Shown here: positions 16,328-25,451 of the stretch, piece by piece
How positions within the stretch are numbered: position 1 is the first letter of the stretch
Layout: every line of letters begins with the position of its first letter
Source of the DNA: Betaproteobacteria bacterium HGW-Betaproteobacteria-9
Lineage (GTDB): Bacteria; Pseudomonadota; Gammaproteobacteria; Burkholderiales; Burkholderiaceae_C
NCBI GenBank assembly: GCA_002842215.1
Contig: PHCC01000004.1
Location: 1-64,000 of the forward strand
Length of the DNA stretch: 64,000 bases
Direction: 5' to 3'
Translations under genes and position numbers: made by a program
Notes under the pieces: generated by a model
Told to the model about the DNA's origin: nothing
Databases searched by the model: none
What the model saw: the letters and a program-made list of their open reading frames with translations, nothing else

Positions 16328-16924
16328 TCAGACCAGGCTGAACGCGCCGAGCACGGCGCCGGCGCCGATGAGCCACAGCAGGTGGATCTTCGTGCGCCAC
16401 ACCAGCACGGTGGCGCCCGCGGTCAGCAGCCACAGAGGCCAGTCGCGCGATGGCTGGTTGTGGGCCGCGCTCAGCAACCATCCGGTGGCGATCAGCAGCG
16501 CAATCACGATCGGGGCCATGCCGGCCTTGAAGGCACGCACCGCGCGCAGCTCTCGGTTGCGGTGGCCCCATTGCGTGGCGGTGTAGGTGAGGATCGACGA
16601 GGGCAGCATGATCGCCACCAGCGTCACCACGACGCCCAGCAGGGCGAGCGCCCAGGCCAGCCAGCCGGCCGACGGACCACCGCCCGCGTTGAGGCCCAGG
16701 TTCCAGCCCAGCAGGGCGACGAACAGCACGTTCGGGCCGGGCGCGGCCTGCGACAGCGCGATCGACGAGGTGAACTGCGCGTCGCTCAGCCAGCCCTGTT
16801 CGCTCACCAGGTAGCGGTGCATGTCGGGCGCGGTGGTGATGGCGCCGCCCACCGCCAGCAGCGAGAGCGAGGCAAAGTGCAGGAACAGGTCGGTCCAGTT
16901 CGCCAGCGTGGGGGCCATGCTCAT
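16328..16924 (-). CDS. chromate transporter, second half-size subunit
   Basis: A 198-residue CHR-family half protein with several membrane helices. The CHR signature is in LLAVGGAITTAPDMHRYLV and SQAAPGPNVLFVALLGWNLG. Short-chain CHR proteins work as pairs of antiparallel subunits that export chromate. The start at 16924 overlaps the upstream subunit's stop (ATGA). No chrB regulator is nearby, so the true substrate may not be chromate. Confidence 0.88.
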   Translation of the reverse strand: MSMAPTLANWTDLFLHFASLSLLAVGGAITTAPDMHRYLVSEQGWLSDAQFTSSIALSQAAPGPNVLFVALLGWNLGLNAGGGPSAGWLAWALALLGVVVTLVAIMLPSSILTYTATQWGHRNRELRAVRAFKAGMAPIVIALLIATGWLLSAAHNQPSRDWPLWLLTAGATVLVWRTKIHLLWLIGAGAVLGAFSLV

Positions 16925-17538
16925 GCCTCGCTCCCGTTGCACGACCGACCCAGCACACGGTAAGCCCACAGGCAGGCCGCACCGCCCAGGCCCAGCAGCA
17001 CCCAGGCCAGCGGCCAGCGAAACAGGGCGATCGCAACGAAGGTGAGCACCGCCAGGCCGATGCAGACGCCCAGACCCATGGCGTTCTTGCCAAGCGCCGC
17101 GATCAGCTTGATGCCCGTGGCGGTGATGAGCCCGGCGGCCACTGCGCCCATGCCGCGCAGCGCGCCTTGTGCGGTGTCGCTGTCGGCCACGCTGCCGTAG
17201 AGCGCGGCCAGCAGCAGCACGATCACCAGCGGCGCGGCCAGCATGCCGGTGAGTGCGGCCAGCGCGCCGGGCAGGCCAAAGTAGCGTCCACCGATCATCA
17301 TCGAAAGGTTGACCACGTTGGGCCCCGGCATGATCTGCGCCACGGCCCAGTCCTCCACGAACTGCTCGCGCGTCATCCAGCGTTTCTTTTCCACCAGCTC
17401 GCGCTGCACCACCGCCAGCACGCCGCCAAAGCCCTGCAGGGCCAGCCAGGTGAAAGACAGGAAAAGGTCGGTCTTGGAGTGGGGCTGTTGGGGGGCGGCT
17501 TCGTGGGCCGGGGTGAGCAGGTTGGCGCGGTCGGGCAT
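16921..17538 (-). CDS. chromate transporter, first half-size subunit
   Basis: A 205-residue CHR-family half protein: LSFTWLALQGFGGVLAVVQREL and AQIMPGPNVVNLSMMIGGRYFG match the CHR domain, followed by four or five helices. The frame is open further upstream, but ATG 17538 gives a sensible N-terminus (MPDRANLLTP). It forms a two-gene CHR pair with the next gene rather than a frameshifted long ChrA, because the junction is an ordered ATGA overlap. Confidence 0.88.
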   Translation of the reverse strand: MPDRANLLTPAHEAAPQQPHSKTDLFLSFTWLALQGFGGVLAVVQRELVEKKRWMTREQFVEDWAVAQIMPGPNVVNLSMMIGGRYFGLPGALAALTGMLAAPLVIVLLLAALYGSVADSDTAQGALRGMGAVAAGLITATGIKLIAALGKNAMGLGVCIGLAVLTFVAIALFRWPLAWVLLGLGGAACLWAYRVLGRSCNGSEA

Positions 17539-17638
17539 GCCCAGATTATCGGATGCCGGGCTTGGCCACACGGGGCGCCAGCCTATGCTCGCTGCGCCCG
17601 CCGCACGAGGCTCAGCGCCGGGATGCCCATGGCCAGGT

Positions 17639-18145
17639 TCACAGAGCGAGTTCCCAGTGTTCACTCACCAGGTCGTGCCCATAGCCGTGTTGGGCTTCGC
17701 TGTTCACCAGGGTGAAGCCGCGCTTCGCGTAGATGGCGCGTGCGGCCTCGAGGTTGTGGTAGGTCCAGAGCACCAGCCTGCGGTAGCCCTGGCCGCGCGC
17801 GAAGGCGATGCATTCGTCGGTCAGCCGCCCGCCCAGACCGAGGCCACGCGCCGCGGGCGTGAGGATCAGCAGGCGCAGCTGGGCCATCGTCTTGCTCTTG
17901 CGCACCACGAAGGCCGAACCCACGCGTTCACCGTCGAGCTCGGCGATCCAGCCACGCTCCCAGGCCGGGTCGTGGCGTTTCATCATCCCGGCCACGATGC
18001 TGGCCACCAGCGCCTCGAATTCGGCGTTCCAGCCGTACTCGCGCCAGTAGAGTTCGCCGTGCTGCTGGATCACCCAGCCCATGTCGCCCGGGCGCGGGTC
18101 GCGCAGGGTCACACCGGGAGGCAAAGGGATGGTCATTTCAATCAT
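17639..18145 (-). CDS. GNAT-family N-acetyltransferase
   Basis: A 168-residue acetyltransferase. The acetyl-CoA loop is RGLGLGGRLTDE, preceded by the beta4 strand LRLLILTPAA and followed by LVLWTYHNLEAARAIYAKRGF. This sequence type is often fused behind a MarR domain in other bacteria, but here it stands alone. The substrate is unknown. Two in-frame ATGs (18145 and 18136) are possible starts. Confidence 0.88.
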   Translation of the reverse strand: MIEMTIPLPPGVTLRDPRPGDMGWVIQQHGELYWREYGWNAEFEALVASIVAGMMKRHDPAWERGWIAELDGERVGSAFVVRKSKTMAQLRLLILTPAARGLGLGGRLTDECIAFARGQGYRRLVLWTYHNLEAARAIYAKRGFTLVNSEAQHGYGHDLVSEHWELAL

Positions 18146-18189
18146 CCGCTGCGCCGAAGCCCTCTTCAGGCCGCGTGAAGCAGTGCCAA

Positions 18190-18273
18190 CCCAGAGGCAC
18201 CGCCGGGCCGGCTTCGCCGGACGGCCAGTGCCGCCCCCCTGGAGGGGGGTGACGCGAAGCGGCGCGGGGGGTG
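18190..18273. repeat. stop-codon-associated GC-rich repeat, copy B
   Basis: Well-preserved copy: GGCACCGCCGGGCCGGCTTC at the far end, a GCCGG-CTTC-GCCGG hairpin, GGCCAGTGCCG, a CCCCCC/GGGGGG hairpin, then GACGCGAAGCGGCGCGGGGG. The G-rich end lies six bases from the stop codon of the minus-strand SDR gene. It lies between that gene and the GNAT gene. Confidence 0.85.
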
Positions 18274-18279
18274 CTCCAT

Positions 18280-19023
<744 letters not shown>

Positions 19024-19105
19024 GGTTCAGGATCGTGGGTTTCGAAAAAAAGGCCGACGGGCTGTGGCATCCGCCGGCTGCTGGGGAAAAGTGTAGCGGC
19101 GCCGT

Positions 19106-21265
19106 TCAGTACACCGGCTGGTGCTGACGGATCGCCGCTTTGACGGCATCGGTCAGTGCAAAACCCGGGCCGAACTTCGCCGCCAGTTCGGCACAGCGTT
19201 TCTCGAACGCCTCGATGCCCATGCCGTAGATGAACTGCAGCGCGCCGCCGGTCCAGGCCGGGAAGCCGATACCGAAGATGGAGCCGATGTTGCCGTCGTG
19301 CACGCTGGTGAGCACGCCTTCGGCCAGACAGCGCGCCGTCTCCACCGCCTGGCGGTAGAGCAGGCGGTCCTTCACGTCCTGCAGGTCCCAGGCCACGCCG
19401 GGTTTTTCAAACAGGGTTTTGAGCTGGGGCCAGAGGGCTTTCTTCTGCCCGGCGGGGTAGTCGTAGAAACCGCCACCGGCCGCGCGGCCGCTGCGGTGGT
19501 GCTGCTTCACCATGTGCTCCACCAGCGCTTCGCCCGGCGTGGTGTCGTAGTGGCGGCCTTCTTCGGCAAAGTCCGCACGGGTCTGCTCCAGCACGTGCAC
19601 CGAGAGCGAGAGCGCGGTCTCGTCCAGCACGGCCAGCGGCCCCACCGGCATGCCGGCCTGCATGGCGGCGTTTTCGATCACCGGCGCCGGAATGCCTTCG
19701 CCCAGCATGGCCGCACCTTCCATCACGAAGGTGCCGAAGGTGCGGCTGGTGTAGAAGCCGCGCTCATCGTTCACCACGATGGGCAGCTTGCCCAGCGCCT
19801 GCACGTAGTCGTAGGCGCGGGCGATGGTTTCGTCGTCGGTCTCCTGGCCGCGGATGATTTCCACCAGCTTCATCTTGTCCACCGGGCTGAAGAAGTGGAT
19901 GCCGACGAATTTCTGCGGCCGCGCGCTCGCTTTGGCCAGGCTGGTGATGGGCAGGGTGGAGGTGTTGCTGGCAAAGAAGCCGCCTTCGGACAGCATGGGT
20001 TCGGACTCGTGCGTCACCGCCGCCTTGAGCTCGCGGTGCTCGAACACCGCCTCGATGATCAGGTCGCAGCCCCGCAGGTCGGCCGTGCTCGCGGTGGGCG
20101 TGATGCGCGCCAGCAGCGCCTGCTGGTCGGCCGCGCTCATGCGGCCCTTGTCCACGCGCGGTTGCGTCACCTTCACGCTGTTGGCCTTGCCCTTGTTGGC
20201 GGCTTCCAGGCTCACGTCTTTCAGCACGGTGGCGATGCCGCGACTGGCCTGGGCGTAGGCAATGCCCGAGCCCATCATGCCGGCGCCCAGCAGGCCCACC
20301 TTCTGCGGCCGGTAGCGCGGCACGTCTTTCGGGCGGCTCTGGCCGGCCTTGATGGCGTTCAGGTTGAAGAAGAAGGTGTTGATCATGTTGCGCGCCACCG
20401 GGCCGGTCATGAGCCCGGCGAGGTAACGACTCTCGATGCGCATAGCGGTGTCGAAGTCCACCATGGCGCCTTCGACCATCGCGGCCAGCGCGGCTTCGGG
20501 CGCGGGGTAGAGGCCGCGCGTTTTCTGCTTGAGCACCGCCGGCGCCACGGTGAGCATGGCCGCGATCTTGGGGTTGCTCGGCGTGCCGCCGTGCATCTTG
20601 TAGTCCTTGCGGTCCCACGGGTGCTGGCAGGCCTCGGGCTTGCCTTGCGAGGCCTCGATGTGGGCCAGCGCGCGCGGCATCAGCTCTTCAGGCGTGGCCA
20701 CCAGCTCGTGCACCACGCCGATCTTCAGGCCCTCTTCGGGCCCGAAGAGCTTGCTCTCCAGAATGTAGGGCTGCGCGGCCACCAGGCCCAGTACCCGCGT
20801 CATCTTGGTGATGCCGCCGCCACCGGGGATCAGCCCCAGCGTGATCTCGGGCAGACCGAACTGGACTTTGGGGTTGTTCACGGCGATGCGGTGGTGGCCG
20901 ACCAGCGCCACCTCCCAGCCGCCGCCGAGCGCCGCGCCGTTGAGGCAGCTCACCACCGGCACGCCCAGCGTCTCCAGGCTGCGGAAGTTCCGCTTGATGC
21001 GCTCGATTTCGGTGAACACGCGGTGGCCGTCGGCGGCGGTCGAGCGCATCACGCCCTTGAGGTCGGCGCCGGCGAAGAAGGTGCTCTTGGCCGAGGCCAG
21101 CGCGATGCCCCGGATCTGATCGCGGTTCTTGAGCACCTGGGCGGTCACGGCGTCCAGATCGTCCTGCCATTGCAGGCACATGGTGTTGACGGGGGAGTCC
21201 TGCTCGTCGAAGGTGATGGTGGCGACGCCGTTGGCGAGTTCGTAGCGGATGGTTTTCGTGATCAT
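19106..21265 (-). CDS. fadJ: multifunctional enoyl-CoA hydratase / 3-hydroxyacyl-CoA dehydrogenase
   Basis: A 719-residue FadB/FadJ-type enzyme that carries out steps two and three of beta-oxidation. Residues 1-190 are an enoyl-CoA hydratase with both catalytic Glu in GGGWEVAL and GLPEITLGLIPG. An NAD-binding motif KVGLLGAGMMGSGIAYA is near residue 310, and HFFSPVDKMKLVEII in the dehydrogenase domain holds the catalytic His. C-terminal 3HCDH repeats complete the protein. It probably pairs with the thiolase 114 bases upstream. The fadJ symbol follows domain architecture only; fadB would fit equally. Confidence 0.94.
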   Translation of the reverse strand: MITKTIRYELANGVATITFDEQDSPVNTMCLQWQDDLDAVTAQVLKNRDQIRGIALASAKSTFFAGADLKGVMRSTAADGHRVFTEIERIKRNFRSLETLGVPVVSCLNGAALGGGWEVALVGHHRIAVNNPKVQFGLPEITLGLIPGGGGITKMTRVLGLVAAQPYILESKLFGPEEGLKIGVVHELVATPEELMPRALAHIEASQGKPEACQHPWDRKDYKMHGGTPSNPKIAAMLTVAPAVLKQKTRGLYPAPEAALAAMVEGAMVDFDTAMRIESRYLAGLMTGPVARNMINTFFFNLNAIKAGQSRPKDVPRYRPQKVGLLGAGMMGSGIAYAQASRGIATVLKDVSLEAANKGKANSVKVTQPRVDKGRMSAADQQALLARITPTASTADLRGCDLIIEAVFEHRELKAAVTHESEPMLSEGGFFASNTSTLPITSLAKASARPQKFVGIHFFSPVDKMKLVEIIRGQETDDETIARAYDYVQALGKLPIVVNDERGFYTSRTFGTFVMEGAAMLGEGIPAPVIENAAMQAGMPVGPLAVLDETALSLSVHVLEQTRADFAEEGRHYDTTPGEALVEHMVKQHHRSGRAAGGGFYDYPAGQKKALWPQLKTLFEKPGVAWDLQDVKDRLLYRQAVETARCLAEGVLTSVHDGNIGSIFGIGFPAWTGGALQFIYGMGIEAFEKRCAELAAKFGPGFALTDAVKAAIRQHQPVY

Positions 21266-21290
21266 GTTTCGGTCTCCACGGGTTCTGTTC

Positions 21291-21376
21291 CAGGAACACC
21301 GCGGAACCGGCTTTGCCGGGCCGCTGGTGTTGCCCCCTTGTAGGGGGTGACGCGCGTAGCGCGGCGCGGGGGCGGG
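21291..21376. repeat. stop-codon-associated GC-rich repeat, copy C
   Basis: A more degenerate copy: ACCGGCTTTGCCGG hairpin, CCCCCTTGTAGGGGG hairpin, then GACGCGCGTAGCGCGGCGCG and GGGG. The G-rich end is a few bases past the thiolase stop codon. It is located inside the thiolase-fadJ operon and could shape relative expression. Confidence 0.75.
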
Positions 21377-21379
21377 TCG

Positions 21380-22585
21380 TCAGACCCTTTCGATGACTGT
21401 GGCGATGCCCATGCCGCCGCCGACACACAGCGTGGCGAGGCCGTAGCGCTTTTTCGTCCGGTGCAGCTCGTCGATCAGTGTGTTCAAAATCATCGCGCCG
21501 GTGGCACCCAGCGGATGGCCCAGCGCAATCGCGCCCCCGTTCACGTTCACCTTCTCGTGCGGCACGCCCATCTCGCGCATGAAGCGCATGGGCACGGCGG
21601 CAAAGGCTTCGTTCACCTCGAACAGGTCGATCTGGTCAATGGTGAGGCCGGCCTTGGCCAGCGCCTTGCGCGCGGCGGGCATGGGGCCGGTGAGCATGAT
21701 GGTCGGGTCCGCGCCTGACAGGGCCACCGCCACGATGCGCGCGCGCGGCGTGAAGCCGTGCGTCTTGCCGGCGGCCTCCGAGCCGATCAGCAGGGCGGCC
21801 GCGCCGTCCACGATGCCGGACGAATTGCCCGCGTGGTGCACGTGGTGGATGCGCTCCACCTGCGGGTAGCGCTGCAGCGCCACCGCGTCGAAGCCCATGG
21901 CGCCGAGCTGCTCGAAGGCAGGTTTCAAACCGCCCAGGCCCGCCATCGTGGTGTGGGGTTTGATGAACTCGTCGACCGCCAGGATGGTCTGGCCGAGCGC
22001 GTCCTTCACCGGCACCACCGAGTGCTGAAAGTGGCCGGCGGCGCGGGCCGCCGCCGCGCGCTGCTGCGATTCGAGCGCGAAGGCGTCCACGTCTTCGCGT
22101 GTGAAGCCATCGAGCGTGGCGATCAGGTCGGCGCCGATGCCTTGCGGCACGAACAGTGTGGCGCTGTTGGTCTCCGGGTCCTGCGCCCAGGCGCCGCCGT
22201 CGGAGCCGATGGGCACGCGGCTCATGCTTTCCACGCCACCGGCGACCACCAGGTCTTCCCAGCCGCTTTTCACCTTCATGGCGGCCATGTTCACCGCCTC
22301 CAGGCCCGAGGCGCAGAAGCGGTTGAGCTGCACACCCGAGCAGCGCCAGTCCCAGCCGGCCTTGAGCGCGGCGACCTTGGGCAGCACTGAGCCCTGTTCA
22401 CCGATCGGAGAAACCACGCCCATCACCACGTCGTCCACCGCCGAAGTGTCCAGGTGGTTGCGGTGCTGCAGTTCGCGCAGCAGGCCGGCCAGCAGGTTGA
22501 CCGGCTTGACCTCGTACAGGCTGCCGTCCTTTTTGCCCTTGCCGCGCGGGGTGCGGATGGCGTCGTAAACGAAGGCTTCGCTCAT
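21380..22585 (-). CDS. fadA: acetyl-CoA C-acyltransferase (3-ketoacyl-CoA thiolase)
   Basis: A 401-residue thiolase that cleaves 3-ketoacyl-CoA to acetyl-CoA and a shortened acyl-CoA. The nucleophile Cys91 is in [11 protein letters not shown]; the second active-site blocks are [26 protein letters not shown] (His) and CVGGGMGIA (Cys). ATG 22585 gives the normal N-terminus [20 protein letters not shown], which is typical of long-chain degradative thiolases. Pairs with the downstream FadJ-type enzyme. Confidence 0.94.
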   Translation of the reverse strand: MSEAFVYDAIRTPRGKGKKDGSLYEVKPVNLLAGLLRELQHRNHLDTSAVDDVVMGVVSPIGEQGSVLPKVAALKAGWDWRCSGVQLNRFCASGLEAVNMAAMKVKSGWEDLVVAGGVESMSRVPIGSDGGAWAQDPETNSATLFVPQGIGADLIATLDGFTREDVDAFALESQQRAAAARAAGHFQHSVVPVKDALGQTILAVDEFIKPHTTMAGLGGLKPAFEQLGAMGFDAVALQRYPQVERIHHVHHAGNSSGIVDGAAALLIGSEAAGKTHGFTPRARIVAVALSGADPTIMLTGPMPAARKALAKAGLTIDQIDLFEVNEAFAAVPMRFMREMGVPHEKVNVNGGAIALGHPLGATGAMILNTLIDELHRTKKRYGLATLCVGGGMGIATVIERV

Positions 22586-22719
22586 GGCCGGCCTCCGCAG
22601 AAAGGGTCTGAAAAAACCAGCGCTGCCGCCGTGGGCAAACAACGCATGTGAAATCGAGCTTGCATGTTGTCTCCTGTGTCTCGCTTCGCCGGGTCGACCC
22701 GGTGGCCGAATCCGCCGGA

Positions 22720-22747
22720 TCAGTATAGACTTTTGCCAAGCGCTTGC
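22720..22747. promoter_or_regulatory. candidate promoter and operator upstream of thiolase gene
   Basis: On the minus strand a TATACT hexamer lies in 22720-22728, and a perfect ten-base palindrome CAAGCGCTTG (22737-22746) sits in the spacer or -35 zone. This placement suits repression of the thiolase-fadJ operon by a TetR-type fatty-acid regulator. The same gap also serves the divergent metallophosphoesterase gene. The regulator is not identified. Confidence 0.4.
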
Positions 22748-22806
22748 TTTGTGAAAATGCGGGCGAACCGTCAAACCCGCGACAGACCCACTTTCCGAAC
22801 ATTCCG

Positions 22807-23559
22807 ATGCGCATCGTCGCCCTTTCCGACATCCACGGCAACCTGCCCGCGCTGACCGCGGTGCTGGCCGATGTGGCGCGCCGCGGCGCGGACCTGATCG
22901 TCAACTGCGGTGACATCCTGTCCGGCCCGCTCTGGCCCGCCGAAACGGCCGAACGCCTGATGGCGCTGGACCTGCCCACGATCGCCGGCAACCATGAGCG
23001 CCAGCTGCTGCGTTGCGCCAGCGGCTCCGGCGGCGCGAGCGATGCGTACGGCTTTCAGCAGACCAGTGCCGCGCAGCGGACCTGGCTGGCCGGCTTGCCG
23101 ACCACGCTGGCGCTGGACGGCGGCGTGTTCGTCTGCCACGGTCGACCCGACAGCGATCACGAATACCTGCTCGAAACGGTGGAATCTGCGGGCTCGCGCG
23201 TGGCCACTGCGGCCGAGGTGGCGCAGCGCCTGGCTGGCACGGCAGGGCAGGGCGCGGGCCTGCTGCTCTGCGGCCACAGCCACCTGCCTCGGCTGCTGCA
23301 GTTGCCCGACGTTCCCCGCACCGTGTGCGTGAACCCGGGCAGCGTGGGCCTGCCCGCTTTCGACGACGACCACATCGCTTTCCACATCCACCAGACCGGC
23401 AGTCCGCACGCACGCTACGCCTTGTGCGAATCCGATGCGCAGGGTCGCTGGAGCGTGGCGCAGATCGCCGTGGCCTACGACTGGCCAGCCGCCGCTGCGC
23501 AGGCCGCTCGCAATGGCGCCGCCGACTGGGCGCGCTGGCTCGCCACCGGCCTCGCCTGA
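22807..23559 (+). CDS. metallophosphoesterase (calcineurin-like)
   Basis: A 250-residue phosphoesterase of the YfcE/MJ0936-like group. Metal ligands are in [30 protein letters not shown] and GHSHLPRL, a complete set for a two-metal centre. ATG 22807 starts the conserved [12 protein letters not shown]; the frame is open upstream but without a site. Substrate unknown; phosphodiesters or dinucleotides are typical. Located between the thiolase (divergent) and the acyl-CoA dehydrogenase, 35 bases ahead of the latter. Confidence 0.9.
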   Translation: MRIVALSDIHGNLPALTAVLADVARRGADLIVNCGDILSGPLWPAETAERLMALDLPTIAGNHERQLLRCASGSGGASDAYGFQQTSAAQRTWLAGLPTTLALDGGVFVCHGRPDSDHEYLLETVESAGSRVATAAEVAQRLAGTAGQGAGLLLCGHSHLPRLLQLPDVPRTVCVNPGSVGLPAFDDDHIAFHIHQTGSPHARYALCESDAQGRWSVAQIAVAYDWPAAAAQAARNGAADWARWLATGLA

Positions 23560-23594
23560 AACAACCCTTCCAAACCAACACCCGGGGAACTCCC

Positions 23595-24749
23595 ATGATC
23601 GAACGATGCCTCTTCAACGCCGACCACGAAGCCTTCCGCGACAGCTTTCGCCGTTTCGTGGAGAAGGAAATCACGCCGTTCCACGAAGGCTGGGAAGAGC
23701 AGGGTTACGTGGACCGCGAAGTCTGGCGCAAGGCCGGCGAAAACGGTTTCCTCTGCATGACCATGCCCGAGGCCTATGGCGGCGCCGGCGCTGACAAGCT
23801 GTATTCGGTGGCGCAGATGGAAGAGATCGCGCGAGCGGGCGTGAGCGGCATCGGCTTCGGCCTGCACAGCGAGATCGTGGCACCGTACATCCTGCACTAC
23901 GGCACCGAGGCGCAGAAGCAGAAATACCTGCCGCTGCTGGCCACCGGCGAGATGGTGGGCGCCATCGCCATGAGCGAGCCCGCCGCGGGCAGCGACCTGC
24001 AGGGCGTGAAGAGCACCGCGATCAAACAACCTGACGGCAGCTACCTGCTCAACGGCAGCAAAACCTTCATCACCAACGGCTGGCACGCCGACCTGGTGAT
24101 CGTGGTCGCCAAAACCGACCCGACCGCAGGCGCCAAAGGCACCAGCCTGCTGCTGGTGGAACAGGGCATGGTGGGCTTCAGCAAGGGCAAGCGCCTGAAG
24201 AAGCTGGGCATGAAAGCGCAGGACACGTCGGAACTCTTCTTCGACAACGTCAGCGTGCCCGCCGAGAACCTGCTGGGCGGTGAGGGCAGGGGCTTCATCT
24301 GCCTCATGGAGCAACTGCCCTGGGAGCGCCTGCAGATCGCGATCGGCGCGGTGGCTGCGGCGCAGGCAGCGATCGACTGGACGGTCGAGTACGTCAAGGA
24401 CCGCAAGGTGTTCGGCCAGCCCGTTGCGAGCTACCAGAACACCCGCTACACCCTGGCCGAGCTACAGACCGAGGTGCAGGTGGCGCGCGTGTTCGTGGAC
24501 AAGTGCTGCGAGCTGGTCGTGCAGGAGAAGCTCGACACCGCCACCGCCAGCATGGCCAAGTACTGGTGCAGCGACCTGCAGTGCAAGGTGATGGACGAGT
24601 GCGTGCAGCTGCACGGTGGCTACGGCTATATGTGGGAGTACCCGATCACCCGGGCCTACGCCGACGCGCGCGTGCAGCGCATCTACGGAGGCACCAACGA
24701 GATCATGAAGGAGGTGATCTCGCGCACCATGGGCCTGGGCGCACGCTGA
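23595..24749 (+). CDS. acyl-CoA dehydrogenase
   Basis: A 384-residue FAD enzyme that inserts the 2,3 double bond in acyl-CoA and passes electrons to ETF. Signature blocks are AIAMSEPAAGSDLQGVKSTA and QLHGGYGYMWEYPITRAYAD, and the catalytic base Glu is in IYGGTNEIMKEVISR. It resembles long-chain acyl-CoA dehydrogenases of Burkholderiales; chain length is inferred. It supplies the FadJ-type enzyme and thiolase nearby and the ETF-QO at the left of the window. CGGGGAACTCCC precedes the ATG. Followed by a strong terminator. Confidence 0.94.
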   Translation: MIERCLFNADHEAFRDSFRRFVEKEITPFHEGWEEQGYVDREVWRKAGENGFLCMTMPEAYGGAGADKLYSVAQMEEIARAGVSGIGFGLHSEIVAPYILHYGTEAQKQKYLPLLATGEMVGAIAMSEPAAGSDLQGVKSTAIKQPDGSYLLNGSKTFITNGWHADLVIVVAKTDPTAGAKGTSLLLVEQGMVGFSKGKRLKKLGMKAQDTSELFFDNVSVPAENLLGGEGRGFICLMEQLPWERLQIAIGAVAAAQAAIDWTVEYVKDRKVFGQPVASYQNTRYTLAELQTEVQVARVFVDKCCELVVQEKLDTATASMAKYWCSDLQCKVMDECVQLHGGYGYMWEYPITRAYADARVQRIYGGTNEIMKEVISRTMGLGAR

Positions 24750-24787
24750 GCCACTGGCGCCCGGTGCACACCGGCCACAGAAAAGCC

Positions 24788-24809
24788 AAAAGGCCCCGAG
24801 GGGCCTTTT
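24788..24809. terminator. bidirectional intrinsic terminator
   Basis: Perfect stem AAAAGGCCCC / GGGGCCTTTT with a two-base GA apex. It is located 38 bases after the acyl-CoA dehydrogenase stop and just 3' of the convergent tRNA-Gly gene, so it can stop transcripts from both directions. Confidence 0.88.
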
Positions 24810-24816
24810 GTGTATC

Positions 24817-24890
24817 TGGAGCGGGTGAAGGGAATCGAACCCTCGTATGAAGCTTGGGAAGCTGCCGTTCTACCATTGAACTACACCCGC
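24817..24890 (-). tRNA. tRNA-Gly (anticodon CCC)
   Basis: A 74-base gene with encoded CCA. On the minus strand: acceptor GCGGGTG / CACCCGC, D arm GTTC-AATGGTA-GAAC, anticodon loop TTCCCAA giving CCC, T arm GAGGG-TTCGATT-CCCTT with a closing mismatch-free core. It matches E. coli glyU in layout. The anticodon stem GCAGC / GCTTC contains one C-U mismatch at positions 28-42, worth noting, but all other helices pair. Confidence 0.95.
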
Positions 24891-24962
24891 GAAAACGGTT
24901 CGAATGATAACGCACCATGACCCATCCAGCGTCTTTCTGACACATTTTTCAAGGAGTTGCAT

Positions 24963-25436
24963 ATGCGTTTTCCCGCACGTTTTCCGGCACGTATGGTCCT
25001 CGTTGGCGCGCTCGCTGCGGCGCTGGCGGGTTGTGCTGCACCGGGTGGTCCGAACGAAACCGGCGGCATGGTCGTCGGTGGTGTGCTCGGTGGTGCCCTG
25101 GGCTCGCAGGTGGGCGGTGGCAGAGGTCGCACGGCGGCCACCATCGTGGGCGCGCTGATCGGTGCCAACATCGGCGCCAACGTCGGCCGCTCCATGGACA
25201 GCACCGACCGCATGCGCACCGCGCAGGTACTGGAAACATCGCAGACCGGCCAGCCGACCCAGTGGGTCAACCCCGACACGCGCAACCAGTACACCGTGAC
25301 GCCCACGCGCACCTATGAATCGGCCGGCGCGCCCTGCCGCGAATACACCATGCGGGCGGTGGTGGGCGGCCGACCCGACGACGTCTATGGCCGCGCCTGC
25401 CGGCAGCCCGATGGCAGCTGGCAGGTGGTGAACTGA
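24963..25436 (+). CDS. glycine-zipper 2TM lipoprotein (surface antigen-like)
   Basis: A 157-residue predicted outer-membrane lipoprotein. Signal peptide with lipobox AALAGC (Cys near residue 23). A glycine-zipper segment with repeats such as GGVLGGALGSQVGGG and GALIGANIGANVG follows, then a C-terminal domain with Cys-containing PCREYTMRAVVGGRPDDVYG and ACRQPDGSWQVV, typical of 17-kDa surface antigens. AAGGAG lies six bases before the ATG at 24963. A structural or envelope-stress role is likely. Confidence 0.9.
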   Translation: MRFPARFPARMVLVGALAAALAGCAAPGGPNETGGMVVGGVLGGALGSQVGGGRGRTAATIVGALIGANIGANVGRSMDSTDRMRTAQVLETSQTGQPTQWVNPDTRNQYTVTPTRTYESAGAPCREYTMRAVVGGRPDDVYGRACRQPDGSWQVVN

Positions 25437-25451
25437 TCGGCCCTGGGGCGG

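Noticed and set aside
16328-17538. Frameshifted full-length ChrA
   Set aside because: The two halves join by an ATGA overlap, each is about 200 residues and complete for a half-size CHR protein, so this is the known two-gene form.
17539-17638. Possible remnant coding for MGIPALSLVRRAQRA between the chromate and GNAT genes
   Set aside because: Only about 20 codons, no start with a ribosome-binding site, and no recognisable family; too little to call a pseudogene.
19121-21343. 740-codon open frame on the plus strand opposite the fadJ-type gene
   Set aside because: Composition is His/Arg/Gly/Ala-rich with no domain; the minus strand encodes an intact multifunctional beta-oxidation enzyme. Typical high-GC antisense frame.
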